Assembly (NCBI GenBank): GCA_029204225.1
Contig: CM055100.1
Span: forward strand, 5,219,512-5,283,511
Length of the DNA: 64,000 nt
Origin: Diphasiastrum complanatum
Taxonomy: Eukaryota; Streptophyta; Lycopodiopsida; Lycopodiales; Lycopodiaceae
Direction of reading: 5' to 3'
In this document: one piece after another, positions 46,492-56,522 of the stretch
Position numbering within the stretch: position 1 is the first letter of the stretch
Layout of the letters: each line of letters opens with the position of its first letter
Program-made: the position numbers and the translations under genes
Notes under the pieces: generated by a model
What the model was told of the DNA's origin: nothing
The model's database searches: none
What the model saw: the letters and a program-made list of their open reading frames with translations, nothing else

Positions 46492-47216
46492 TATTGAATT
46501 TCACACGTGTGGATTGTCCACTACTGTACTTGTGATCTCCTAAGGTGTGTAGATGCACCAAGATCAAGACTAGATTGAGATTCAAGATCAACCTTGAATC
46601 CTATGGCAAAAACACACTACTACATGCATTCAATCACTTCCAACTCTCACTCACACATGTGGGAAGTATTCAAAAAATAATCTAAGTAAAAACAAGCTGC
46701 TCTCCTCGGGTAGAGAGAGAAAATGCATCATGAGCTCTCGGGTAGAGAGAGAAAGCTAGAAATCCAATAACTCACAAAATCCATGAAATCACCAAATCAA
46801 TTGACTTCAAAATGAGGAGTACAATGATACTAGTAGGTTCACGAGCTACCACTATGCTTAACTATGATTGGACCATATTTTGTCACCTCTTGATCCTATT
46901 GGATCATTGATCTATGCACCTCTTAATTCTATTGGACTATATTCAAGCACACCTCAATTTCCTATTGGACCTCACAAGGTTCCACCTCTAAATCCTATTG
47001 GACCTCTTGGAATTCATCAAACACTTGTCTACACTCTAATTAGCAAGTGTTTAGCCTCTTACTCTCTTTTGGCTCAATAGTGGCATTACAAGTGGAAATG
47101 CATAATTTGCCATCTATGCCAAATTTATTCCTATCAACATCCTACACCTAGATGCTTGATGTAAAAAACATAAGACCCCTATATCTAACATAGATAATCT
47201 TTTTCAATTCCTCACA
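46492..47216 (-). repeat. 5' LTR of element A
   Basis: 725 bp with plus-strand ends TATTGAATTTCACACG (TG terminus mutated to TA) and AATTCCTCACA. The Dof-distal flank is the gypsy LTR remainder. Confidence 0.93.
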
Positions 47217-47221
47217 TGTAG
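47217..47221. repeat. Target-site duplication of element A (right)
   Basis: TGTAG, identical to 41009-41013. Confidence 0.92.
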
Positions 47222-47460
47222 GGTCAAAGATCTTGCGTAGTATAGCCCTCCTGCCTGTCAACAAGGGTTAGATCACTGGATAGACACCTAACTATGCATA
47301 GATGCTATTTTTAATTAGTTTCCTACTTCCTCCATTGACTCTATTCACCACTAACACTACCCACATTTAACTCTACTCCTCGACACTAACATTCATCATG
47401 ATTTTAGGCTGAATGAGAAGAAAAGAAGTGAATAGGGAAAGGAGAAGAGAGAACAAGAGA

Positions 47461-47462
<2 letters not shown>

Positions 47463-47511
<49 letters not shown>
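47463..47511. repeat. (GA)n microsatellite
   Basis: About 24 GA units, flanked by further purine-rich sequence. Confidence 0.93.
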
Positions 47512-47513
<2 letters not shown>

Positions 47514-47724
47514 GGAGAGAGGTGAGATGGAGGTTAGCTCAAATGCTCAATGTCATTGCTTATGGAGAAACCTTAACTAATCACAAACAAAAAGCATGGA
47601 AGAAATGGAAATAACAAGCAATCACAACAATAGCATGAGCAAGAGTGATTAGCGAATGAGGATGCTTGAGCTCTCAAAATAGTAGAGTCTCCTCTTTCCA
47701 TCATTAGTGAGGGTATTCATGATG

Positions 47725-47990
47725 ATGAACTTGTTCAAATCATTTTGAATGGTCTTGGAGATGAGTTCTCCAATATTGTACAAAGCTTTGCTATTCAAGA
47801 TGCACTACCTTCCATTGACAAGCTCCATAGTCTGCATGTGGCCAAGGAAAGTAGGATCCTTCGTGTCAAGCAAAGGATTGGATCCTTGAAGTTGCATGAT
47901 GGTGATGAGAAGGCCAACTTCTCAAGCAAAGGAAAGGCAAAGTCAAAGAAGAAGATCCAACAAAAGGAGACCAAAAGTGATGATGTTGGG
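47725..47990 (+). pseudogene. Copia gag fragment
   Basis: Residues LVQIILNGLGDEFSNIVQSFAIQDALPSI-type gag sequence continue to [19 protein letters not shown], then homology stops just before the zinc knuckle. It is closest to the family C gag at 17440-17640. Both ends are truncated. Confidence 0.8.
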
Positions 47991-48105
47991 GGTATTCTCA
48001 ATGAATTGTAAATTAATAAATTCGACCAATAAAATGTGTTGCAACGGCATGGCATCCTACGCATGTAAGCCCATGGCCCAATGAGCACACAAATTTAAGA
48101 GTAAA

Positions 48106-48110
48106 TAAAA
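48106..48110. repeat. Target-site duplication of element B (left)
   Basis: TAAAA, repeated at 54542-54546. Confidence 0.9.
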
Positions 48111-48765
48111 TGTGAAAATTGTCAACATTTCCTAGCTAGTTTGAGGCCTAAATTGGCTAAAATTGTAAATAGTTTTGGTTCTGGAGTTTCACACGTGTGA
48201 AACAGGCCACAATGTTTTTATTTACTGTATTTTTTCAGTATGATGAAGTGTCAAACTTCATACCCTTCAAAATGAGACCATTTTGATGTATTTTGGTCAT
48301 ATAAGCCATTTTTAGCTATTTTTCCTATATAGGGAATATCTAGGGTCAAGTACCTTCTAGAGAGAGGAGAGAGAGTCATCTTCCTCATCCATAAATAGTA
48401 GGGAAGTCGTGGAGAACAGGTTGGAGAAACCTTTTGTATGCTTCATTGAGATCAATAGATCATTGTCATTGTTTCTTCCTCCATTGAGAGCATTGTTGTG
48501 TGTATTGTCTTCAAGCTATTGTGTATGATCTTAGGTGCTTTCCAAAAGTGATAGGCTGATGTATTATGGACTGTATAATGCTATTTTGGGCCGCACTTGA
48601 TGTTTATGGAAGTTTCCATTTGTGATAAATGCTTTTTGATCAAGTTCTTTGCATTCTAGGTAGCATAGAATGTGTTGCCAATTCCTAGCTTATGTAGTTT
48701 GGAGTGCAAGCATTCAAGCCAATGATCTTGGAGTTTAGATCCACTTAGGATCTGTATTTTTCACA
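48111..48765 (+). repeat. 5' LTR of element B, with promoter
   Basis: TGTGAAAATTG...TTTTTCACA. U3 carries the perfect palindrome TTTCACACGTGTGAAA at 48187-48202, a TATATA word at 48326-48331 and CATAAATAG at about 48389-48397. Comparison with the mosaic LTR at 61228 places the U3/R boundary (transcription start) near 48410-48430, about 25-35 bp after the second TATA-like word. Confidence 0.95.
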
Positions 48766-48780
48766 TGGTATCAGAGCTGG
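48766..48780 (+). other. Primer-binding site of element B
   Basis: TGGTATCAGAGCTGG directly follows the LTR; it matches tRNA-iMet over the first 12 bases. Confidence 0.95.
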
Positions 48781-49937
48781 TTGGCTTCTATTTACAGTAA
48801 GTATTCCATTTTTGGTGATATTTGGATGTTTGATCAAGTTCTAGCATGATTTTGCATTGCTTTGTTGATCAAATCTTACTAACCTTTGTTTTGTGAGTTG
48901 AACTTGTGGATCAAAAGCATATTTCAGGTCTATTGAAGATCAGAGGCTGAAAAGAAACTATTTTGGATCAGATCATAACACCTAATCATTTGTGATTGTG
49001 AGGCTTGTGCATATTCAATACTAACAATGTTCTTTTCAATCCTATTGTTGACAATCTCCATTCTTGGATGAACACTCTCCTTAAGTGGATGAAACTTCTC
49101 CTTAAGTGGATGACAAATGCTCTTTTGAGTGAGTTGTAATTCTCCTAAAGGCTGAGCAAAGCTCCCATTTGGATGAAAGATCCCCTTTTTTGGGTGAACA
49201 TATTGTAAGCTCCATTGTGAAGAGCATATTGTAAAGATTGTCATCAATTTTGGCATAAATTTTGGTGTACTTTGTTGAGCATGTAAGTAACTCTCCTTAT
49301 GTAATTTGATTGGAGCATTTGCTGGAAGGTGTTAACCATTATGCAAGTGTGTTTTCAGGTTCTTAACAGGTTGAGGAACATTCTCATGTGAAGTGATCTT
49401 AGATCTACATCTAAACACCAAGATTTGACAAGATAGTGAAGCTAGTCTTGTGATTCACTAAGTGTGCTCATTCATTCACCTCTAAATCTTGTATTTATCA
49501 CTTGCTGGAGTTTATAAACTTTTAGAAGTGTGGTTTACATGTGGTTTTACAGGTTGAATCAATATCTTAGTGTGTTGATCATATGTTGATCAAGTTTGTT
49601 CATTACTAGGTAATCTTGGCATCCTAGTTTTGGGTATTTTCTAAGAATGCAAGTAACTCTTCACACCATAACTTGATTTGGTCACTTGCTGGAAAGTTTG
49701 AGAGCTTAAGCAAGAGTGTGTTCAGGTTGGTTTGATTTTGTAATCCATTCTTAGTGTGTGCAAAGTGTTGCATGTGTTTCAATCTTCCTTTCTATGCTTG
49801 GAAACCATCTAGGTTCAAGATAGAAGTGTTTTAGGGTCCTAAATCTTCATAGATCTCTTTATCTATCATTTGTTGAGAGAAAAGTGAGTGCTAAGTGCTT
49901 TAGGACAGAACCTAAAAGTTGAAGAAACATTAGAATC
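48781..49937 (+). other. Leader of element B
   Basis: About 1.16 kb without a long frame between PBS and gag. It contains repeated TGGATGAAC/TCTCCTTAAGTGGATGA-like words (49060-49200). Packaging or dimerisation signals would be expected here but cannot be identified by eye. Confidence 0.6.
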
Positions 49938-52900
49938 ATGGCTTCCAATGGTGGGATCATGCTAGAGTCTAGTGAAAGGTTGAGTTCATCAAACTACTCT
50001 ACTTGGAAAGTGAGGATGGAGTCCTTACTTGAGTTGAATGAACTCATGGACATAGTTGCAGAAATTGAAGAGAGACCTCTCACACTTCAAGAGCAACAAA
50101 GGTTTGATAAGAAGGCCAAAAGGGCTCTTCATATCATTAAAATGAATGTTACAAATGAACTTCTCAAGGAAGTTGGAAAGTGTCAAAGTGCAAGTGAGGC
50201 ATGGAATGCCTTAAAGAAGCTCTTTGAATCAAAGTCCACATCTAGGGTATTGACCCTAAGGAGACAAATATTTTCTAGTAGGCAAAGAGAGGGTGAAAGT
50301 GCTCATGCATTTATCTTGAGAGTTAAGTCCCTAAGTGATGATTTAGCATGCATTGATGAGAACATAAAAGATGGTGAAATAGTCCAAGTTATGTTGAATG
50401 GTTTGCTAAATGAACATGCTAACCTTGTGCAAAGTTTTGCCATTCAAAGAGTCTTGCCAAGTGTGGTTGACTTGCAAGAAATCTTATTGGCTGAAGAACA
50501 TAGGTTGCAATCAAAGCTTGATGGTGCATCCTTGCAAGGTGGAGGTGAAGAGGCTTTCTTCACAAAAGGCAAATTCAAAGGCAAAGGTAAAGGCAAAGGG
50601 AAATGGTCCAAAGGTGGTAACTTTGATCATGATGATCACTCTTCCTCTTCCTCTTCTACTAAGAACAATAAGTCAAAGTTCAAGTGCTTTTATTGTGGGA
50701 TAAAAGGTCATTTTGCAAATGAATGTTATAAGAAGAAAAGAGAGCAAGGAGAGAGGCAAGGAAATCTTACAATAGATGAGGAAGAACATAACACATGTGA
50801 ATCACTTGTTATGACTTCAAGTTTGTTAGCCAACATAGATGATAATGATCCTTGGTGGATTGATAGTGGAGCCTCATCTCACATGACAAGACATAAGGAA
50901 TACTTTACATCCTTATTGTCTTATGAGGGAGAAGGTAACATCATCTACACTGCAAATGATGGTCAATGTGACATCAAAGGCATAGGCACTATTCCTATTT
51001 CCCTTTCAACAAATAGGAAAGCAAATCTTGAAAATGTTTTGTACATTCCTTCAATCACTAAGAATTTGCTTAGTGTAAGTCAAATGATTGACAAAGGACT
51101 TGATGTGGAGTTCATTGGAGATGCATGTTTGATAAGTAAATGTGGATCCTTGATTGCTCAAGGTAGGAGGCATGGTAAACTTTTCAAGCTTGATGCATGT
51201 GTGATCTCTAATCATGAAGGATGTATGGCTAGGGAGCAATTGACAAACCAAGAAGTTTGGCACAAGAGGTTGGGCCATCCCAACTTCAAATCTTTGGAGG
51301 TAATGGCAAAGAAAGAGCTTGTTCTTGGTCTCCCTAAAAGTCTTGTTGCAAACAATAGTGTTTGTGAACATTGTGCCTTGTCCAAATCTCATAGACTTGC
51401 TTATTCTAGATCTACTTCTAGATCTAAAGAAGCTTTTCAACTTGTGCATTCTGATATTCATTCTTCTAGTACAACTAGCAATGGTGGGGCAAAGATGTAT
51501 GCAACTTTCATTGATGACTTTAGTAGGTATACTTGGATCTATCTTCTTAAAAGTAAGGATGAAGTGTTTGCTGCATTTGTCAAGTTCAAGAATGAAATGG
51601 AAAACCAATTCAATACAAAGATCAAATGCTTAAGATCTGATAATGGAGGGGAATACACCTCAAATAGGTTCAAAGACTTTTGTATAGCACATGGGATTAA
51701 GAGGGAGATGTCTAGTCCTAGGACTCCACAACAGAATGGAGTGGCCGAGAGGAAGAATAGAACCCTTTGTGAATGTGCCAAGGCAATGAGACTACATGCT
51801 AATCTTGCTAAGTCTTTTTGGGGGGAAGCTTTAGCATGTGCTAACTATCTATGTAATAGATGGACAAGTGCTTCCTTGGATGGTAAAACTCCTCATGAGG
51901 TTCTTTATGGTAGAAGGCCGAGTGTCAAGCATTGTAGGATCTTTGGATGTACATGTTTTGTCAATATCACACTTGATGATAGAACTAAAGAAGATCCTTC
52001 ATCAAAGAAGGGTGTGTTTGTTGGCTATAGTGAAGTAAGCAAGGCTTACAAAGTGTACATTCCTTCTACAAAGAAAGTTGTCATAAGTAGGGATGTCATC
52101 TTTCATGAAGAGAATGTTTCCAATGTTGTTGATGTTGATGTTGATGTGCCTACTAATCATCATGATGTGCAAGATGTCTTGGATGAAGATGGAGATGCCA
52201 CTCCAAAGCAAACTTCAAGGAAGACTCAAAGGCAAAGGGCTAAGCCATCAAGGCTAACCTATGATGAAAAAGGAAAGCAAGTGGTGGACAACTCTAACTT
52301 TGCTTTTCTTACCTCTTTTGATGAACCAACTTGTGTAGGTGAAGCAATTCAAAAGAAGGAATGGATCCAAGCCATGGATCATGAGCATCAAGCACTCATC
52401 AAAAGCAACACATGGAGGTTGGTAAAGCTTCCAAATGACAAGAAGGCAATTGGTTGTAAGTGGATCTTCAAGATCAAGACAAATCAAGATGGATCAATCA
52501 ACAAGTACAAGGCAAGGTTGGTGGCAAAGGGGTATGCTCAAGAATATGGTATTGACTATGATGAGACCTTTGCACCCGTGGCAAAGATGGTAACTATTCG
52601 AATCCTAATCTCTCTTGCAACTCTTTATGATTGGGATATGTGGCAAATGGATGTTACTAATGCCTTCTTGAATGGTGATCTTGAAGAAGATATTTACATG
52701 GAGCAACCCGAGGGCTATGTTTCACATGATGAGCCTAATCATGTGTGCTATCTCCAAAAGAGTTTGTATGGGCTAAAGCAAGCACCAAGGAGTTGGTATG
52801 CTAAGCTCAATTCCTTCTTACTTTCTCAAAACTTTGTTATGAGTGAGTATGATCATTCTCTCTACTTTAGATTGAATGAAAATGATATCACTTTACTTTT

Positions 52901-53891
52901 GATCTATGTTGATGACATTATCTTAAGTGGTGGTAACAATCTAGATATAGATGAAATCAAGATGGCACTCAAAAGAGAGTTTGAAATTCAAGATCTTGGT
53001 AAACTTCATTATATCTTAGGAATAGAGATTATTAGAACTTCTAAATCTACATTCATATGTCAAGAAAAGTATGTTAACTCTATTCTAAAAAGGTTTCATA
53101 TGGAAGATTGTAAAGTTGTTTCTACTCCTATGGAATCAAATGTAAAGCTAACTACAAGAAGTAATGAAAGATCCTTCAAGGACATTACTCTCTATAGAAA
53201 GCTAATAGGATCTCTTATATGGTTAACCATCACAAGACCTGATCTAAGTTTTGTGGTTGGTAAACTAAGTCAATTTATGCAAGATCCTAGTGAGGCTCAT
53301 TGGAAGCTAGGAAAGAGAGTACTTAGATACATCTCGGGATCTAGAGATTTTGGCATCTTGTATGGAGGTACTACACCTAACCTTTGTGGATTTTCAGATT
53401 CAGATTTTGCAGGTGATCAAATGGATAGGAAGTCAACAAGTGCCTTTGCAATCTATCTTGGAGATGGAGTGGTCTCATGGCTATCAAAGAAGCAACCAAC
53501 TATCTCTCTATCTTCCACCGAAGCCGAGTACAAGGCATTAACAACATGCACCAAGGAGATTCTTTGGATCAAGAGGATGTTATTGGATCTTCACTTGCTG
53601 GAACCAGAGAAGACTCCAATCATACTTTGTGATAACCTTTCAGCCCAAAGCTTGGCAAGCAATCCTGTTTTTCATGCAAGGAGCAAGCACATTGAGATTG
53701 CTCACCATTTTGTGAGAGATCAAGTCATTGCCAAAGAGGTGGAGCTTCAACATGTCTCTTCAAAGGAGTGTGTGGCTGATATCTTCACCAAACCATTGGG
53801 AAAGGACCTATATTTAATGCATAGATCTAATCTTGGAATGTGCTCAAAGACTATGTTGAAACTAGCATCCAATGTTGAAGAGGGAGTGTGA
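49938..53891 (+). CDS. Element B gag-pol polyprotein
   Basis: 1317 uninterrupted codons starting MASNGGIMLE. The knuckle is C250-x2-C253-x4-H258-x4-C263, preceded by a Lys/Gly-rich stretch (211-226). The protease site is D309-S-G. The integrase finger is H442/H446/C476/C479, with catalytic D506, D568 and E604 (D-x35-E). RT has D905 and Y990-V-D-D. RNase H includes the D1154/D1156 region, E1195, D1232 and D1281. All expected catalytic residues are present. The frame ends unusually: codons GAA GAG GGA GTG TGA run through the polypurine tract, and the TGA stop (53889-53891) lies inside the first five bases of the 3' LTR. No separate gag stop is present, so gag excess must be made in another way (for example splicing or internal processing). 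Confidence 0.97.
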   Translation: MASNGGIMLESSERLSSSNYSTWKVRMESLLELNELMDIVAEIEERPLTLQEQQRFDKKAKRALHIIKMNVTNELLKEVGKCQSASEAWNALKKLFESKSTSRVLTLRRQIFSSRQREGESAHAFILRVKSLSDDLACIDENIKDGEIVQVMLNGLLNEHANLVQSFAIQRVLPSVVDLQEILLAEEHRLQSKLDGASLQGGGEEAFFTKGKFKGKGKGKGKWSKGGNFDHDDHSSSSSSTKNNKSKFKCFYCGIKGHFANECYKKKREQGERQGNLTIDEEEHNTCESLVMTSSLLANIDDNDPWWIDSGASSHMTRHKEYFTSLLSYEGEGNIIYTANDGQCDIKGIGTIPISLSTNRKANLENVLYIPSITKNLLSVSQMIDKGLDVEFIGDACLISKCGSLIAQGRRHGKLFKLDACVISNHEGCMAREQLTNQEVWHKRLGHPNFKSLEVMAKKELVLGLPKSLVANNSVCEHCALSKSHRLAYSRSTSRSKEAFQLVHSDIHSSSTTSNGGAKMYATFIDDFSRYTWIYLLKSKDEVFAAFVKFKNEMENQFNTKIKCLRSDNGGEYTSNRFKDFCIAHGIKREMSSPRTPQQNGVAERKNRTLCECAKAMRLHANLAKSFWGEALACANYLCNRWTSASLDGKTPHEVLYGRRPSVKHCRIFGCTCFVNITLDDRTKEDPSSKKGVFVGYSEVSKAYKVYIPSTKKVVISRDVIFHEENVSNVVDVDVDVPTNHHDVQDVLDEDGDATPKQTSRKTQRQRAKPSRLTYDEKGKQVVDNSNFAFLTSFDEPTCVGEAIQKKEWIQAMDHEHQALIKSNTWRLVKLPNDKKAIGCKWIFKIKTNQDGSINKYKARLVAKGYAQEYGIDYDETFAPVAKMVTIRILISLATLYDWDMWQMDVTNAFLNGDLEEDIYMEQPEGYVSHDEPNHVCYLQKSLYGLKQAPRSWYAKLNSFLLSQNFVMSEYDHSLYFRLNENDITLLLIYVDDIILSGGNNLDIDEIKMALKREFEIQDLGKLHYILGIEIIRTSKSTFICQEKYVNSILKRFHMEDCKVVSTPMESNVKLTTRSNERSFKDITLYRKLIGSLIWLTITRPDLSFVVGKLSQFMQDPSEAHWKLGKRVLRYISGSRDFGILYGGTTPNLCGFSDSDFAGDQMDRKSTSAFAIYLGDGVVSWLSKKQPTISLSSTEAEYKALTTCTKEILWIKRMLLDLHLLEPEKTPIILCDNLSAQSLASNPVFHARSKHIEIAHHFVRDQVIAKEVELQHVSSKECVADIFTKPLGKDLYLMHRSNLGMCSKTMLKLASNVEEGV
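53877..53886 (+). other. Polypurine tract of element B
   Basis: GAAGAGGGAG abuts the 3' LTR and is also coding. The identical decamer precedes the LTR at 61882 on the minus strand. Confidence 0.9.
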
Positions 53892-54541
53892 AAATTGTCA
53901 ACATTTCCTAGCTAGTTTGAGGCCTAAATTGGCTAAAATTGTAAATAGTTTTGGTTCTGGAGTTTCACACGTGTGAACCAGGCCACAATGTTTTTATTTA
54001 CTGTATTTTTTCAGTATGATGAAGTGTCAAACTTCATACCCTTCAAAATGAGACCATTTTGATGTATTTTGGTCATATAAGCCATTTTTAGCTATTTTTC
54101 CTATATAGGGAATATCTAGGGTCAAGTACCTTCTAGAGAGAGGAGAGAGAGTCATCTTCCTCATCCATAAATAGTAGGGAAGTCGTGGAGAACAGGTTGG
54201 AGAAACCTTTTGTATGCTTCATTGAGATCAATAGATCATTGTCATTGTTTCTTCCTCCATTGAGAGCATTGTTGTGTGTATTGTCTTCAAGCTATTGTGT
54301 ATGATCTTAGGTGCTTTCCAAAAGTGATAGGCTGATGTATTATGGACTGTATAATGCTATTTTGGGCCGCACTTGATGTTTATGGAAGTTTCCATTTGTG
54401 ATAAATGCTTTTTGATCAAGTTCTTTGCATTCTAGGTAGCATAGAATGTGTTGCCAATTCCTAGCTTATGTAGTTTGGAGTGCAAGCATTCAAGCAAATG
54501 ATCTTGGAGTTTAGATCCACTTAGGATCTGTATTTTTCACA
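53887..54541 (+). repeat. 3' LTR of element B
   Basis: 655 bp, identical in length to the 5' LTR with two substitutions. One falls in the CACGTG palindrome (GTGAAC instead of GTGAAA). Confidence 0.95.
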
Positions 54542-54546
54542 TAAAA
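54542..54546. repeat. Target-site duplication of element B (right)
   Basis: TAAAA. Confidence 0.9.
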
Positions 54547-54734
54547 TAATGTAGACTTGAGCCTTTAAATTAAAAATAAAACTAGAGGCCCAAAGTCATT
54601 TTTAAACTTAGAAGATTACTTTTTAAAGTTGGGTCTCACATGAATCTTGTGAATTTCAATGTACTTTTTGTGGACCCTTGGATCAAATTGGGTCCAAGAT
54701 GAATGGATAGGATCAATGTGAATATTAGCCAATA

Positions 54735-54842
54735 GGATTTTGGGGCAAGGGCCTTCTTCCATTCTTACTTTCCAAGTTGCATAATTATTAATATTCAGCC
54801 TTTCACTAGCCTCAAGAAGATAGGCTCCAATTGAACCCATTC
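54735..54842 (-). pseudogene. Copia gag N-terminal fragment
   Basis: ATG (54842-54840) opens MGSIGAYLLEASERLNINNYATWKVRME, the conserved copia gag start, then similarity ends after about 33 codons at about 54735. The truncated 3' side meets unrelated AT-rich sequence (54542-54734), in which no gene is seen. Confidence 0.8.
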
Positions 54843-55425
54843 TATCTAGTAACAAGTACAACAAATGTACTATTCGAAGGCTCTCCCTTCACTCTTTCTC
54901 AGAATTTAGCTACAATGCTACTCTCTTGAATCTCACAAGACTCAAGAAGCAAGATCTATAATGATCTTTAACTCAAAAAGATTTGGGAAAGTGTATTCTA
55001 CACAATCTATTCACTTAGAACTTGGATTTGACAATGGTGTTTAGAATGGTTTTAGTTTCACTCTTGAACTATAAAACATAACCCTCAAAGTCTCTCTCTC
55101 AGGTATTTGTAGGTTTAATAAGCTTCTAACACCATTTACTCATCAAATCTATAATGGAAACAATGGATTTTCATAAGCACATCACTAGTTTCACTCTTGA
55201 CAACTTGTTTGAAGCTCAAATATTGAAAAAACACAAAGTTCTGATGAAAGTACAACTCCAACAGCCTCTCACACATGTGAGAAGTACATCTGAACTTTAC
55301 ACACTAATCTGAACTTCAACATTACAAGTAAACTATTAGAAAAGGTCGCCCTCCTTCGAAATGAATCTAGCACCAATGCTTTCACAAAAATGAAGATTTT
55401 TGGATCATCAACTAAGCTCTTTTAC
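54843..55425 (-). other. Leader of a truncated copia element
   Basis: Non-coding leader between the PBS at 55426 and the gag fragment. Confidence 0.55.
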
Positions 55426-55440
55426 TTGGCTCTGATACCA
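55426..55440 (-). other. Primer-binding site of the truncated copia
   Basis: Minus strand TGGTATCAGAGCCAA, a perfect tRNA-iMet type site. Confidence 0.9.
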
Positions 55441-55807
55441 TGTCAAATTTCAGAGTAAAGGACTAAATTTGGTCTACAATTGATCAAAAAGAGTGATTGG
55501 TAGCTTGCTCGAGTTCCTACAAGGCTAATTTTGACATTTACAAGTTGTAACACTACATGCAATCTTCATCTACCCCAAAAGTCAAGTTGGATGGCTTTTT
55601 TATTCTCTACACTATCGACTACTTTACACTAATAAATTCTACTTTATGTCCTAGATCTATAATTCTGCTAACAGAGAGTAGATTTGTGGACAGATTCAGT
55701 ACATGCAGGACATTCAAAAGTAACCTAGATTGATCATTTGCAAAACTTAATCTTATTGTACCTTCACCTTAAATAGCATGTGTGCTATTGTCACCCAGAT
55801 GAACATA
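55441..55807 (-). repeat. 5' LTR (partial) of the truncated copia
   Basis: Plus-strand start TGTCAAATTTCAGAG follows the PBS. The far end is not seen because the miniature element at 55808 interrupts or borders it. Confidence 0.6.
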
Positions 55808-56522
55808 TGTCAAGAATTAGATATGCAACATCAAGCATTCACCATAAGCAATCACCACAAGAAGGTGGAAGAAGAACACGTACCGTCACTTTATCACACT
55901 AACTCATACAGAATGTAAAATGTACAAATAAACCCTGAACCCTGATAGAGAGAGAAAACCTACAAGTAGACTAATAGACTAGCCTACGACTATTGATAGC
56001 TGGTCACATCTGTCAACATTAATGTGCATCGTAAACAGTAACAATGAAGTTTATCATCCAAGTTCCACATCCTATTTTTTGATATAGCTTCCATTTCTTT
56101 TTTCCATAGCTTCATGCCACTCCTTGTGGAATTTCTTCCAGCCGTTTTTGTCTCTCCAAGCTTTCACCTCCCGTGAAGGACTTTTCTCACTTCGTTGCGG
56201 AGCTTGTGACAAGTTGTATCCACTGATCAAGCACGCAGGACTATCACTGCTCTGATACCATGTCAAGAATTAGATATGCAACATCAAGCATTCACCATAA
56301 GCAATCACCACAAGAAGGCCGAAGAAGAACACGTACTATCACTCTATCACACTAACTCATACAAAATGTAAAATGTACAAATAAACCCTGAACCCTGATA
56401 GAGAGAGAAAACCTACGAGTAGACTAATAGACTAGCCTACGGCTATTGATAGCTGGTCACAGCTGTCAACATTAATATACATCATAAATAGTAACAATGA
56501 AGTTTATCATTGATTTCTAACA
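55808..56522 (-). mobile_element. Miniature LTR element (TRIM-like)
   Basis: Direct repeats 55808-56056 and 56261-56509 (249 bp, TGTCAAG...GTTTATCA) match with few differences. They extend to 262 bp if the less similar outer 13 bases (to 56069 and 56522) are included. Between them are only about 190-200 bp: a tRNA-iMet primer site at 56249-56260 (minus TGGTATCAGAGC) and a purine-rich tract at the other end. Short LTRs, a tiny internal region and a PBS define a terminal-repeat retrotransposon in miniature, which must use another element's enzymes. A clean target duplication was not found. Confidence 0.8.
56072..56248 (-). CDS. Short frame inside the miniature element
   Basis: The whole internal region is open on the minus strand, from the PBS to a TAG next to the presumed polypurine tract. 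It reads GYNLSQAPQRSEKSPSREV, then a Trp/Lys/His-rich stretch (AWRDKNGWKKFHKEWHEAM) and ends YIKK. There is no ATG inside the internal region before the Met of HEAMEK, so translation is doubtful. It could be a captured exon or a fragment of an ancestral gag. Function unknown. Confidence 0.3.
   Translation of the reverse strand, partial: SDSPACLISGYNLSQAPQRSEKSPSREVKAWRDKNGWKKFHKEWHEAMEKRNGSYIKK

Larger units (their letters stand above)
41014..47216 (-). mobile_element. Complete copia element A
   Basis: This 6.2 kb element has both LTRs, tRNA-iMet primer site, polypurine tract, one open gag-pol frame and a perfect 5-bp target duplication. The LTRs differ by roughly a dozen substitutions plus an ~11-bp and a 1-bp indel by eye, making it older than element B but still recent. 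It lies within a gypsy LTR. Confidence 0.95.
47217..47724 (-). repeat. Remainder of the gypsy 5' LTR and flank
   Basis: Continuing from the duplicated TGTAG, this is the outer part of the 5' LTR of the gypsy element at 34485-41007. Its far end could not be placed because the 3' LTR is missing. It contains a long GA run. No gene. Confidence 0.5.
48111..54541 (+). mobile_element. Complete, very young copia element B
   Basis: A 6431-bp element with 655-bp LTRs, PBS, polypurine tract, a single open gag-pol frame and a perfect TAAAA target duplication. By eye the two LTRs differ at only two positions (near 48202/53978 and 48720/54496), so insertion is recent. Nothing visible rules out activity. 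LTR ends, LTR length and polypurine tract are shared with the element at 61228 onward. Confidence 0.96.

Noticed and set aside
51051-51608. 185-codon minus-strand frame inside element B
   Set aside because: It is the shadow of the integrase-coding strand.
55808-56522. A proper 5-bp target duplication for the miniature element
   Set aside because: Flanking pentamers (ACATA on the left; TTGAT on the right for either choice of LTR end) do not match, so none is claimed.
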